Shown here one piece after another: positions 13,701 to 22,542 of a DNA stretch of 64,000 nucleotides. The number at the start of each line of letters is the position of its first letter. Positions within the stretch are counted from its first letter, which is position 1. Origin of the DNA: Enoplolaimus lenunculus (lineage: Eukaryota; Nematoda; Enoplea; Enoplida; Thoracostomopsidae); contig JASANG010003764.1 in assembly GCA_030248215.1 (NCBI GenBank), forward strand, positions 124,001 to 188,000, given 5' to 3'. The notes below the pieces were generated by a model. The model had not been told where the DNA came from and made no database searches. It worked only from the letters and a program-made list of their open reading frames with translations. A program made the position numbers and the translations under genes.

Positions 13701-16700
13701 AACCTTAATATTCCCTTCCGAAACCAAATTCTGGCTCATCACGTCTTTGAATATTATAATAATATGTTATAGCGACGGCCGTGGCGCGTGGTTCAAGTAG
13801 TGACTTTGATGAAACCGATAGTAGCAAGAGCAGAGGACGTGATGAAGAATTTCTAGATTATGAAAGTGATGGAAAAGAAAGTGAAAGCTTAGAATACAAC
13901 ATTCCAATCGATGCTTCAGAGGATGATGCAGATATGGGTTTTGGAGTATTCTCAGATGGTGAATGTGACAATGACTTGTCGCTTCATGAAACCGATGATT
14001 CGTTGTGCGAATTTGCTATCACAGATTCCGAAAGCATGCCTGCGTTGGGTGTGGATAGATTCGATAGTCAGCCAGCTGTTGCAGCGCCTGTTCTTGAGTT
14101 TGGCTTCTCCGCAGCGCACATGGTATTGGCAAACTGTCGAGTCAAGTCAACACGAGTCGAAGATCGTCCAACACTAGCAACAACAACTACAAGAACAACA
14201 GTAACAACAAAAGCAACAACAACAACAACAGATGCAACAAGTGAACAAACGAATACAGTAGGGTTTTTGGTTGCAGAAGCACCGAAAATGAAAGCAAACG
14301 TGTATTCCATGGCCTCAACAGCTCGCGCACTACCAGGATCTCCGTCTTACGGTACAAGTCCTATTGAGGATAACGTTGGAAGAGCACACGATAGACATGA
14401 ATCGAAAAGAACGGTTGTGTCTAGGCCGGAAGTTTCTTTTGGACAAGCTGCTAATCCTATAACCGATGTCATTCGAGATGCAAGACCTGGGCATGTGTCA
14501 GTGGAAGGCGGCAGTTTGTTTGGGTCGTCAGGCTTGCCTACCGAACCCCAAATGTCTGCGGGCGCTTCCAGTCTTTTTGGCGGCTCCGCTGGTTTAGTAA
14601 AAAATAAAATTTCTGAGGAACTGTTTTCAAATAGGTTACCGCCGAAAACAATGGGTTTTGGATTTGGTGCTCGCGGTGGTAGCAGACCAGTGCTTGCGTT
14701 TCATAAGACGAATGGTGGCGGCGGTGATGGTGGTAATTTGAGGCAGTCAGCATTGGGAAGTGTTTCGTTTGGTGTCTCAGGTTCGATATCGTCACCTGCG
14801 CCCCCACCAGCATCTCTTGATATTTCTCCAGGACAACGACACCAAGTGCCTTCGGCTAGGCTTTGTTCGACAGTACCTGCAGAACCAAGGTTTGGAGGTG
14901 CAAAAAGACATAGAAAGGTCATCTGTGAGTCACGGTTTGATGAAATTCCAATCGTACATATGGCTGCGGGCGATGAAGATGGTTTTGCGACAAAGGAACG
15001 ATCTCCCGTCCGTTCTCCGGAAGCGAAAATATCTTCAACACTTGCTGACAGCTTGGGAACATCGAGTGCGCAGGCGCGGAAATCAGCGCCGTGGTCCGGT
15101 ATCTATTTATCTGGTCGGATGCCTAGAAATGTTGACGTGGAGAAGCGACAGATGCGACAACAAGAACAAGAAGAAAACAACACCGAAGACAAAATGAAAG
15201 AACAAGGACAGCAACAACAACCGCAACCACCGCCACCACCACCAACACCACAACATATGATGATGGGCCAGGTCGCATGTGGTAGCTGGCTTTCACCACC
15301 GATGGTTTTAAACCAAGGTTTGTTATTTTATTTCATCAGTGAACTTTATATTTAGTTGTATTCAAAGCATAATGATCATTTTTATTGGTGGCGGAATAAA
15401 ATTGTCGATGGTTTTGTTGCAGGACAGGAAATTCCGCGTGAAAATTATGTCATGTTTTTCCACGCACCAGTAGGTCACAGAAGTGTTGCTTGTTTGTAGA
15501 AAATGTGGGGGCAATTGTAAAAAAGTTCAGCGACAAAGACGATGATAATGAGACAATAGCATGGATAGGTATGTTAGGCTATTAGGGATATCCGGGGGCC
15601 GCGATTTCTCGCGGGGGTCCAGAAATTTAACAATACTCGCATGCGTGTTCAAATAGTATTCCTACATAGTGGACAAAACCTACATAAGGAAGTAGTGTAG
15701 AGATGTATTTATATGACACTCAAAACGGAATTGTAATCAAAATTCATATATCGATTTAGGTTTTGGTGGTTCCAAGGTAGAATTTTTTAAGCTTCAATGG
15801 CCGTTACCAGTACGGAACACGCACCGACAATGAAGCCCTTTGGTGGTGCACGAACGAAACAGACAGCAAGAAAATCTGTGAAAATTGACAAACAACTAAT
15901 GCCAACGGCCATGGCTGCCGCAGTGAGTTATATCCGTACGGAAGAAGCGGATATAAGGGAAGATGAATTTCGACCTCCGAACGCATTGTCGAAACGAGTG
16001 CGATCTACAACGGCGGTGAGATCTGGCATATCACCAACGTATGAGCCAACCTCTCCTGGAGTGGTTTGTCAGTCAAGTCTTAGCGCTGCAAGTCGTGGTG
16101 TCGACGAAAGTGAAGCGGACGGTAAGCTACTAATCTGGATTGGGACGGTATTTTAAGAGAAAGTGAAATAAATTCCGGCATCCGGCTCGGGTGCTCTACT
16201 TGGATGGATATTTTATCGTAGAAATGCATAATTTAACTCTCTATTGAACTGTAATATTGTTTATAACGAAAATCACATTTTTTTCACAATGAATTTTGTT
16301 TCTACCGAAATCATTGTATGACTAAAATCACAAACGTTAGTACAACTAAATTAATGTGACAAAGTCTGAATGTTTGTTGAAATAGGTCGGTGTTATTTTT
16401 ATTGAAAATAAATAACTATGTTTAGTTTCATAAAGCGTATCAAAACTGGAATTGCCTCTCGTCTCAAAACAATTTGTATGTGACATAATCCACAGGCTGT
16501 TGGAAAACTTAAAATTTCTCTTTGGCCCTTAGGTTTTGCATTTGGCACGTGAAAAATAATTCACGGTTAGTTGCCAATTGAAATAGTCAAAAAAATCGGC
16601 CAATTTTTGGGCCGGTGTTCTCCGTAATATGTGTGCAACACATATCATCAACTTGTAGTAGCTGTTGTAACCTAATTTATTAGTTAATGGCCAGCTTGGA

Positions 16701-18191
16701 AATTGAGGACATTTCTCGGATTTGACTTATCCTACAAGAAAGTAGTAGAGTTTGGGATCCGTAGCTGCTGCAGTGCACTGTGTTAGGTAACCTGTTTGAG
16801 AATACACATGTTAAGTTTCAGGTTTCCTTAATGTTTCAGCAACTGAAAACCTTCTGCTGGACGCTTTTATGGTATTTTTTGGCGATTTGAAATTGTACAA
16901 TTTTGGTGAAAGCTATACGTTGCGTGAGAATTTCCCCCGGTGTGTAGAGTTACTCAACAATGTTTACACGTCGTATTGTTGTGCGCGAGACGAATTGCCA
17001 GAAAATTCGCTGTTGACAGAGGAAAAAATGATGATGTCATTTCACGATTTGCCGTGGAGTCGGTACATATTTCGGTCGATGCTTGAAGCTGGTGTTAAAT
17101 CGTTAGGTAACCTCGAAACCGTGGGCAGGTTGATTTTATTCCAAGGGCTGATGCAGCGGTATTTCGTTTAGTGCGTTTACATTGTACTTACATATATATT
17201 TGATTATTGTGATTTGCCAGTCTAATGGTAGCTGGTGATACGCTTTATATGCATTTGAGAATATACCAAAGCCTCATGTGTGTTGTGGTCGAAAATAGTG
17301 TGAACTTTGTGTCTATCGTTATCGTTATAGGTTCTTACACAACACTGGAAACGTGTTATGTTGTAGTCATGTGCTTTTCTGTGATGTTTTTCTCGTTTGT
17401 TCGATTCAAGTCGCGATCTGTTGTCGAGTATTCCGTTAATGAACCTGTAAATCAGGTAATCAAACGGTCTCCTTACGCTGGAGATGAAAGAGTGTTGAAT
17501 GCAATTTTTGATCGATTTTTCAATGGCGCCGCGACACGAAACGACCAAACTGTGCTGCAGTTTTTCAAGGTAAGTGAATATAATTTATGTATAATTATTA
17601 AAAGTTGGCTAAAAGAATTTGTATAACACGTGCTTATCCATGGATATTTGATTTCGGAATGGTATAACTTCAAAGAATCGTTTTTATTTATAGAGGGTAC
17701 AAACCTATTTGTAAAGATTTACTTCCGATGCGGTGTGGGTGTATTTTTAGTATGAAAAAGTTATGTTATATATCTATCTAATGCCTCCAAGATTTGAGAA
17801 ATACTTTTCGAAGGACACTAATACTATTGTAACTTGGACTCCTGGAACCCTAAACATTATTCTAAACGTTTTCACCACTTCAAACAATCTTTTTTCAGGA
17901 GGAAATTTGAAATGAATCGCTATAGCGTAGGAAAAACGTTAATTGCAAAAGAGGTATTTAGATTTAAGCAGTAATATAAACGTTTTTTTTTTCAAAATTT
18001 AACGTATTTGTAACTGATTAAAGTGATGTTCTGGCATTCGAAGATTTTCTCAGAAGATATTTTAGAGCTGTCGCGATATCCTTCAACGACGAGTGTTGGT
18101 TTGGGAATCTTTGGAGCTCGGTTCGAACTTTGGACAAGCGTTGAACAAAATTTGGGACGGCTATGGGAAATGCATTGGATTTCATAAATAA
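1391..18191 (+). CDS. PARP4: Vault poly(ADP-ribose) polymerase (PARP4), 5' end outside window
   Basis: Multi-exon gene whose conceptual protein follows vertebrate PARP4 in order: VIT domain, VWA domain, conserved post-VWA region, low-complexity region, C-terminal MVP-interaction-like domain. Supported exons: 1391-1609, 2987-3143, 3754-3884, 4579-4752, 5062-5269, 5723-5796, 6204-6397, 6936-7035, 7449-7613, 8352-8432, 9384-9464, 10470-10571, 10960-11067, 11782-11940, 12240-12321, 13773-15317, 15500-15568, 15792-16121, 16840-17158, then an unsure exon ending at 17571, and 18066-18191 (stop TAA). Phases agree across the junctions up to 17158. PARP4 mono-ADP-ribosylates proteins and is a component of the vault ribonucleoprotein particle. 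The BRCT and ART catalytic domains, which precede VIT in the family, must lie before base 1391, so catalytic competence cannot be judged. Introns are invaded by MITEs. An in-frame candidate exon at 15423-15469 breaks the phase and was left out. Confidence 0.93.
3905..4236. mobile_element. Tc1/mariner-like MITE
   Basis: Lies in a PARP4 intron. Its right end reads AATTCTGTCCGTGACTG, the complement of the left end CAGTCACGGACAGAATT seen in other copies (for example near 59187). The interior has runs such as GAGACGCGATTGCAACTGCG shared with the copies at 6541, 12405, 40653, 47440 and 59187. TA next to the ends suggests the TA target of Tc1/mariner elements. No transposase frame is present, so it is non-autonomous. 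Confidence 0.65.
5062..7035 (+). CDS. PARP4: PARP4 exons coding the VWA domain
   Basis: Exons 5062-5269, 5723-5796, 6204-6397 and 6936-7035. The first starts ACMLVFYPEF and holds the MIDAS motif MMDASNSM (D-x-S-x-S) that binds a divalent metal. FGSGYKELY follows across the next junction. The third exon carries MGNTN (likely the MIDAS threonine loop) and LIVISDGHATD (the MIDAS aspartate), and ends GLRIFTCSA. The fourth gives THGLRSVARCTGGSCELFD, close to the PARP4 segment with HVLR, CGAG and FEYF. Metal-site residues appear intact, so the domain should fold and bind ligand. The introns contain a (TTA)n microsatellite, an old tRNA-Gly-like repeat at 5371-5495 and a MITE at about 6541-6820. Confidence 0.92.
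5371..5495 (+). repeat. Old copy of tRNA-Gly-like repeat
   Basis: AAGCTCCTATAGTTGAGTGG, a box-B-like GGTTTTGAATTC and ATATTCATGTGA-AGGTTA line up in order with the better copies at 20137-20398 and 36519-36750. Strong divergence marks it as an old member. It sits in the intron between the first two VWA exons of PARP4. Confidence 0.6.
6063..6102. repeat. (TTA)n microsatellite
   Basis: About twelve TTA units with one G interruption, in a PARP4 intron. Confidence 0.9.
6541..6820. mobile_element. Tc1/mariner-like MITE
   Basis: Left end TA-CAGTCACAAACAAAATTAA, interior AACGCAGTTTGGAATGTGCG-type sequence shared with the other copies. The right end is poorly kept, so its border is approximate. Confidence 0.55.
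7449..12321 (+). CDS. PARP4: PARP4 post-VWA conserved region exons
   Basis: Seven exons (7449-7613, 8352-8432, 9384-9464, 10470-10571, 10960-11067, 11782-11940, 12240-12321), most of them multiples of three. They encode VSRQVWRILQPSV, FSGERVVVYGFVPHC, STVVSTTELSKTSG, RSVIRDWEDGGLD, LTSFVAIEERN and DILSYMGWGDDPE. These match in order the human PARP4 segments with RLLVYGFIPHC, MVSTTELQKTTG, ALIRDYEDGIL, QFTSFVAVEKR and FLPYMSWQGEP, which separates this gene from VWA5A-type proteins. The last two exons (QIRQLVQSFRIQQ; ILFMAQCGDSELNKKLHGLL) are predicted helical and diverge from what I can recall of the family. The exact role of this beta-rich region is not known to me. Confidence 0.88.
8800..9170 (+). 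repeat. Two tandem copies of an about 180-bp AT-rich repeat
   Basis: Copy one (about 8810-8985) and copy two (about 8985-9165) share GCATAATTAAGCCTAATTTG, TTTCACTAATTAGGGTTACA, AAGGGTTTTTGGGTGCGA and TAGTTAGCTAATAG blocks in the same order. The family recurs inverted at 18830-19102 with 19492-19620 and at 24270-24480, and directly at 58555-58740. No coding capacity. It lies in a PARP4 intron. Confidence 0.75.
9990..10310. repeat. Remnant of GGCC/TTAGGC-type MITE plus TTAGGC-rich tract
   Basis: The stretch AAGCCTAAGCCTAAGC near 10021 and a terminus CCTGCCCTG-TATATACACGGGCC at about 10090-10117 match the MITE family best seen at 22543-22701 and 38387-38604. A second TTAGG/CCTAAG-rich foldback follows at about 10195-10290. 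Element borders are not clear. Confidence 0.5.
12405..12654. mobile_element. Tc1/mariner-like MITE, both ends visible
   Basis: Begins TA-CAGTCACGGGCAGAAAATTA and ends TTAATTCTGTCCGTGAAATTG-TA, giving inverted termini and flanking TA. The interior contains GCAATTTCAGTTGCTCGCGG and ACAACTGCAGTTTGAGACGC runs, typical of the family. No open frame of interest. It lies in the intron before the long PARP4 exon. Confidence 0.7.
12846..13182. mobile_element. Cluster of short MITEs with GCCCGTATTCTCAAATG ends
   Basis: A compact copy at 13028-13132 begins GCCCGTATTCTCAAATGC and ends CATTTGAGAATACGGGC, perfect inverted termini about 105 bp apart. A half copy starts at about 12846 and another end lies near 13145-13182. 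Further ends occur at 7740, 17250, 39982 and 41508. The sub-terminal TAGCACCTATCACCAG is shared by all. Confidence 0.75.
13555..13690. repeat. Foldback sequence with a hAT-MITE-like terminus
   Basis: Arms AACGCTGAAAATTTGCGATT and AAATCGTAAGTTTTCAGCGC (about 13555-13580 and 13607-13628) can pair with few mismatches around the palindromic ATTCCGATT/AATCGGAAT. To the right, GAATTCAGGTTGCACCCTG (about 13670-13688) matches the right terminus of the CAGGGTGCAACCGGAATT family. It lies just upstream of the long PARP4 exon. Confidence 0.55.
13773..15317 (+). CDS. PARP4: PARP4 long low-complexity exon with FG motifs
   Basis: A single 1.5-kb open exon joins in phase to 12321. It codes about 515 residues of disordered sequence. 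Order: an acidic Ser/Asp/Glu stretch (SSDFDETDSS onward), a Thr-rich tract from a CAA/ACA-rich repeat around 14165-14240, Gly/Phe-rich stretches with FG dipeptides (SLFGSSG, SLFGGSAG, MGFGFGARGG, VSFGVSG, RFGGAKR), a basic KRHRK patch that could act in nuclear import, a Gln-rich run, then a Pro-rich run and HMMMGQ. Vertebrate PARP4 also has a long poorly conserved proline-rich region here. The exon ends at a GTTTGT donor after NQ. Whether the FG motifs are functional is inference only. Confidence 0.82.
15500..16121 (+). CDS. PARP4: PARP4 linker exons containing a histone H3-tail-like motif
   Basis: Two exons (15500-15568, 15792-16121). Phase one at 15317 joins to AA at 15500 (reading ENVGAIVKKFSD), ends phase one at 15568, joins CT at 15792 (reading SMAVTSTEHAP), and ends phase one at 16121, which joins CA at 16840 to read ATENLLLDAF. 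The reading frame is therefore fixed by the conserved downstream exon. At 15848-15877 the protein reads ARTKQTARKS, identical to residues 1-10 of mature histone H3, preceded by FGG and followed by VKIDKQLMPTAMAAA. The rest (YIRTEEADIREDEF, TYEPTSPGVV) is not recognised. No spliced transcript was available, so inclusion of these exons is inferred from open frame, splice sites and phase. Confidence 0.72.
16840..18191 (+). CDS. PARP4: PARP4 C-terminal MVP-interaction-like domain exons
   Basis: The exon 16840-17158 encodes ATENLLLDAFMVFFGD, then MMMSFHDLPWSRYIFRSMLE, AGVKSLG and GRLILFQGLMQR. This resembles the vertebrate PARP4 C-terminus, where a segment LHSFLKQKGIQSLG is followed by LLDLIATMLVLQ; that region binds the major vault protein. 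A further exon ends at the strong donor after FFK (17571); its left border is unclear, the open frame running from 17226. The last exon, 18066-18191, reads SCRDILQRRVLVWESLELGS, FGQALNKIWDG and ends at TAA. It aligns with the family ending LELG-x-W-x-S-A-T-K-Q-L-L-G. The final two junctions are the weakest part of the model. Confidence 0.72.
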
Positions 18192-18460
18192 TTATTGCTG
18201 TCATTTTTTGCAAGTACTGGTCGTACATTGCTTGTTTTTTACCGCTCTTTATTCTGTATGATTTTAAAATTTTATTGGGCTTGTGAATGTATAGTATATA
18301 CTGTATGTAGAAGGTAGCTTAGCATCTCGTGTGGGCTTACGTACTGTGCTATAGTCAGCAAACCGTGAATTGTGTACGCTACAATGTTTAAGGAAAAAAG
18401 GTTAGTCTAAGCTAACTCTATTCTAGTGCCACAGAAAAACATTCCAGTTCTGATATTTAT
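18192..18460. other. PARP4 3' flank, nothing recognised
   Basis: The sequence after the proposed PARP4 stop is AT-rich and has no open frame or repeat that I recognise. No polyadenylation signal could be assigned with confidence. Confidence 0.5.
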
Positions 18461-18624
18461 GCCCATGTATTTAAAGATCGGGTGGAACATTTTTCTGTGA
18501 GACTACAATGGAGTAAGCTTAAGCTTTAGATAAATTTTTTGCTTGGCTTAGGCTTAAGCTTAGGAATATGCTTATAATACTGTTCCGCCCCTGTTCTTTA
18601 TGTTGGCCGATCTTTACATGGGCC
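18461..18624. mobile_element. GGCC-ended MITE carrying TTAGGC hexamers
   Basis: Left end GCCCATGTAT-TAAAGATCG, then CGGAAC-like and TTTTTCTGTG blocks, interior GGCTTAGGCTTAAGCTTAGG, right end TGTTCCGCCCCTGTTCTTTA followed by TTGGCC. A second end (ATCTTTACATGGGCC) directly follows, suggesting two overlapping insertions or a rearranged end. Confidence 0.65.
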
Positions 18625-18829
18625 GTTTAGATTAACTCAGAAACTTCCAGCAAGGTATTTTTATTCACCTTCGTATTGTTTCTGAAAGTTTTAAAAAGTT
18701 TAAGCCCAGCTAATCGGTGAAATTTGTGTTGTCTTTGCAGAGTAGTTATTGTGATATTTATTAAATTATTCATTACGGCCTTTTATTATAAATTGAGCGA
18801 ATCTGTTTAACCACCAGTCGTAGTGGGAC

Positions 18830-19620
18830 TACATTTATTGAGCGATCGCACCCAAAACCCTTCAGTCACCCTAATAATTATTGAAATAATTTAAAAAGTC
18901 CTAATTTTGTCTTGTCAATTAAGCTAATATGCAAATTAGCTATTAGCTAACTGTTCGGTTATCGGTTTTGAGGGTTTGTAGACACTATTCAGATTTCTCT
19001 CACCCAAAAAGCCATTATGGCTGAAAGTAGATTGCTTGTAACCCTAATAATTAGTGAAATCTTATAAAAACGCCAAATTTGGGCATCAATTATGCTTGTA
19101 TGCAGGGTGCAACCGGAATTATAAAATACCGGAACCGGAAAGTTAAAAAAATACCGGAACCGGAAAATAAAAAATATTTGTTGCCGAAAAATTCATTTTT
19201 AAGCGCTATTTTATCGCTTTTAATGATGTAAACACACCATTTAAAATGTCAAAATCAAATGCAGTAGGTGGAAACATAAATTATGGGGTTTGGCACAAAT
19301 TGAAAATTTTGGCAATACACGCGCGAACAATTTTAGATAAATAAGTTAGAATAATATGCCAATTTTTCTTAAATTTTCAAAGAAATAATTTTCAATACCG
19401 GAAAATTCCGGTGGAAAAATACAGGATTTCTTACTGGAACCAGATAGTGAAAACATTTCCCTACCGGAACCGGAATTCCGGTTGCATCCTGCTTATTTGA
19501 AAATTATCTATTAGCTAACTACTCAATTATCGGTTTTAGAGGTTTTTAAACAAATTATTTAGATTCCTTGCACACGAAAACCTTCAGTAACCCTAACAAT
19601 TATAATTGTGCACATTATCC
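18830..19620 (-). repeat. Copies of the 180-bp repeat split by a hAT-like MITE
   Basis: The blocks CACCCAAAACCCTTCAGTCA, GTCAATTAAGCTAATATGCA and TTAGCTATTAGCTAACTG are the reverse complement of the tandem repeat at 8800-9170 and appear about one and a half times before the array is interrupted at 19103 and resumes at 19492. The left border CAGTCGTAGTGGGACTACAT is repeated at about 24267, so the family seems to have a fixed edge. Confidence 0.7.
19103..19491. mobile_element. Non-autonomous hAT-like MITE
   Basis: Starts CAGGGTGCAACCGGAATT and ends AATTCCGGTTGCATCCTG. Flanks CTTGTATG and CTTATTTG agree at six of eight positions, as expected of an aged 8-bp target duplication. TACCGGAACCGGAAA repeats occur inside. 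It has no transposase. It is inserted into an older repeat, so it is the younger of the two. Confidence 0.8.
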
Positions 19621-20136
19621 TGTAGCTATTTAATAAACGACGTAAAATTTTAAAACCCCAACTCGAGGTTAGCACCTCAGGATAACTGGCTTTCAAACAA
19701 ACAAAGTTCGTCAAAATCAGGACACTTCAGAAAGTATGTAACTTCGCATGGTTGAAATTTTTAAAATTTAATTTATTCAAGAAAGAGACACTTTATGCAA
19801 AAACCGTGATTTAAAAAGATAATATAGAGGCATTTTAAGAAAAAACAAAGAATCACAAAACCGTGTGCTATAATTCCATCTAACTTGCCAAATTCTGTAA
19901 ACCAAGTCTAGCTGATAAGAGTTTAGAGCAAGGTTTGGAACTATTAATTATAATACGGAAGCCTGTACGTTGTTTATAACATTTAGGTATTATTTGTACA
20001 AATGCAATTTGTGAGAAACGTCAGATGCAATAGAAATGAAATCTTCAATTGAATGAATTAAAATGTCATTCATCTTAGAGATTACGAGATTAAAGTGTTC
20101 GTATTAATGAAAAATTTCTTACCTAGTATCTATACA

Positions 20137-20398
20137 CCTTTCACTCATAGAGTATACTATGAGCGACTAAATACAATAATGTAAAGATCAATACACACGC
20201 TGTGAGCAGTGTTTAAAGTTTATAACATATATGCGCAGTACAAAAGCTCCACAAGACGTGAGAGCCTACTCGGGCTCGAGCATCAAGCTCCTACAGCTCA
20301 GTGGTCATCGTAAACGCCTCCCACCCATGAGACCGGGGATTGAATCTTACCTTGAAATTACATCATATGAAATTGAAAATATTCAAGTGAGAAAGGGT
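20137..20398 (+). repeat. tRNA-Gly(CCC)-like core repeat, SINE or MITE
   Basis: Centre (about 20290-20350): GCTCAGTGGTCAT, then CGCCTCCCACCCATGAGACC and GGGGATTGAATC. These match box A, the anticodon arm with loop CTCCCAC (anticodon CCC) and box B of eukaryotic tRNA-Gly. It is flanked by about 150 bp on the left and 50 bp on the right. The ends CCTTTCACTC and GTGAGAAAGGG are roughly inverted, unusual for a SINE. Other copies: 36519-36750 (+), 5371-5495 (+), 42236-42330 (-). Confidence 0.7.
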
Positions 20399-21020
20399 TA
20401 AGTGTTGGTGTTACAATGGTATATAAATTATTGCGTAATTCTTCAAGAATTTTGTAATGGTATAATAGTCTTTGCAATTAAAAGGGCAAAATTCGGTGGC
20501 GCTTTGTCTGTGCTAGTAATTATGTACCTATTCTTTACTTCATTAAGTTTTTGGATATCATAGATATTGATTATTTGTTCATTATTCTCTATAATCCAGA
20601 ATTCGTGTTTATTATTAAGTTTTGATTTGATTTTGTTGAAATCTTTAAAAGTTTTTTTATGAGTTAAGCAGAGTTGTTGAAATATTGCTATACAGGCATA
20701 CCTGCTAAATATATAAAGAAATTTGATTGGATCTTTGTGACATTTTGGTATAGACTGTGTTAAATGGAATTTTTTGTAATTTTGGTTCTACGAATTGTTT
20801 AAGGTTATTGCTTTCAGATACAAGTCTGGTGGTAATGGGTCATCCACGTTAAAATGCACGCACATTTGTAAAAAATGTTATTCCATTTGGTTGCCCACGT
20901 TGTCCCTATCCACTCTGTTTATACACTGTCTGATGTCATCGTCTGAACCTTTAGACAATGAAAATGCTCTAGGCATGAATATTTACTTGTCTTAACATCA
21001 TTATCAGGAACTGTTATTGT
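20399..21020. other. AT-rich spacer, nothing recognised
   Basis: No supported gene. The short open frame at 20795-20995 has no recognisable domain and no nearby splice logic. Confidence 0.4.
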
Positions 21021-21837
21021 CCATAGTATCTCGAAAGGGACTCAATTTTTGCGCTGCTTGATGCGTGTGTATAGATGTGTGCGCGTGTACTAACGTAATG
21101 TACTGACAACCTACAGACATATATTTGTCCGGAGTACCTTCCGACAAGGTGTAGACAATTAAAGCTATCTAAGTACAGCTATTAAACTGTACCTTGCCTC
21201 CAGCTAGGATGTGTATTTTAATGCTGTTCCAAATGGGGTTTTGGAACATTTATTACATCGGCGTGTGCATTTTTACGTTGATGACCCATAATTTGTATTG
21301 GATTTATATTGGAAATGAATTTGTAGACATTGCTATTAAAAGCATTTTAAGTGAAAGTCGTATCCAAGTTCCTTAAGTATAGTTTTTATGTAAAATCTCA
21401 TGTATAAGCTAACGTTTTGAAACGCTTTTATATCTGTTACCGTATAATATATTTCGATTTAATTTTTTCTAATAATCACTTTCGGTGTGAAAAGTAAAAT
21501 TTATTTACGTTCCAAGAAGATCGTATTTTACGTGATAGTTTATCAAGTTCGACTAACAATTGACATTTCCAATTTAGGAATACAGCAAAATTTAGCGACC
21601 TATGTTTGTAGATAATTTTCCCGATGTATTCGTTTATACTGATATGAAATTTTGGAATAACGATATTTTTATTAAATTATTCGTGAGGTGAAAATTAGGT
21701 CTTTTTCCAGTAAACTGTTATTAAGTCTATTACGTATCATTTCAAAAATTGAAATCTCCAGTGCACTGCAAAAAATGGTGAGTCAAATTGACTCCCTCCG
21801 AAATAGGCTCTGCGGGACTACACAAATTGAGTCAAAT
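21021..21837 (+). repeat. 0.8-kb repeat, copy A
   Basis: Nearly identical, with a few substitutions and small indels, to 27809-28627. The shared block begins near TAGTATCTCGAAAGGGACTC and runs through ACTCAATTTTT, CATCGGCGTGTGCATTTTTA and TCACTTTCGGTGTGAAAAGT into the left half of a MITE. A 60-codon frame at 21194 is kept in both copies, but with different ends and no known motif. The high identity points to a recent duplication or a young mobile element. Confidence 0.85.
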
Positions 21838-21972
21838 TAGACTCCGCCAGAGTCAAATTCGACTCATTTAGCCGCACGTTTGACTCTGGCGGAGTCGAAT
21901 TTGACTTAGTTTGTGTAGTCCCGTAGAGCCTATTTCGGAGGGAGTCAATTTGACTCCCCATTTTTTGCAGTG
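21764..21972. mobile_element. CACTGC-ended palindromic MITE
   Basis: Left CACTGCAAAAAATGGTGAGT and right complement CCCATTTTTTGCAGTG. Most of the 209 bp is an inverted repeat, with internal GAGTCAAATTGACTC and GACTCTGGCGGAGTC motifs. The target duplication is not clear. The superfamily is not assigned. Confidence 0.8.
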
Positions 21973-22534
21973 TGACGTGTTTGTGATATCTTTAAATTGT
22001 GGTGTAGAGCATAAAGAGTCAGGTGGATTTTCAACTAATTCAAAAATATCCAAATCTGAAATAGTATCTTTATTGTTACAAACCATATAACAAATAGTTG
22101 CGGGAGATTTGAAACAGATAGATGGAGTTTTTAGGTAGTCTAAACATTTGCTGACATATGCCAGCACGCTTTGACTTGATTCAAATTAAAAAGTTTTCTA
22201 TAGTTAATCATATCCAAGGCTGCATTTTCATAATTCAGGGTTATAAATTACTTTTTTATTTTTTTCGTCTTGCAAGTATTAAGTCTGAGTGACATTATGT
22301 CTTAATAAAATTTTCAATTTTTAAAATTCCAAATATATCCTGTCCTAAGTCATTTTACTGACGTATTCTGAAATTTGAAAAAGATTACCTTTTATCATAT
22401 TAGCAGTTGTTGAAAAATCAATTTACCACCTATTTTGGGGTTATCCCTAAAGTGGTGTTTAAGATTATTAAAGAAATCTTCAACTGAAAGTAATAAATTA
22501 TTTTATTTTTATTACTATTTTTCTTACCTCATTT
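21973..22534. other. AT-rich spacer, nothing recognised
   Basis: Contains short open frames on both strands, none with family resemblance. Confidence 0.4.
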
Positions 22535-22542
22535 CCTATTTT

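Noticed and set aside
15423-15469. In-frame PARP4 exon candidate (GQEIPRENYVMFF)
   Set aside because: Good acceptor and donor, but including it destroys the phase with the next exons; it may be an alternative exon but is not supported.
15848-15877. A genuine histone H3 gene at the H3-like motif
   Set aside because: Similarity stops after ten residues apart from a weak KQL echo; there is no histone fold and the frame belongs to PARP4.
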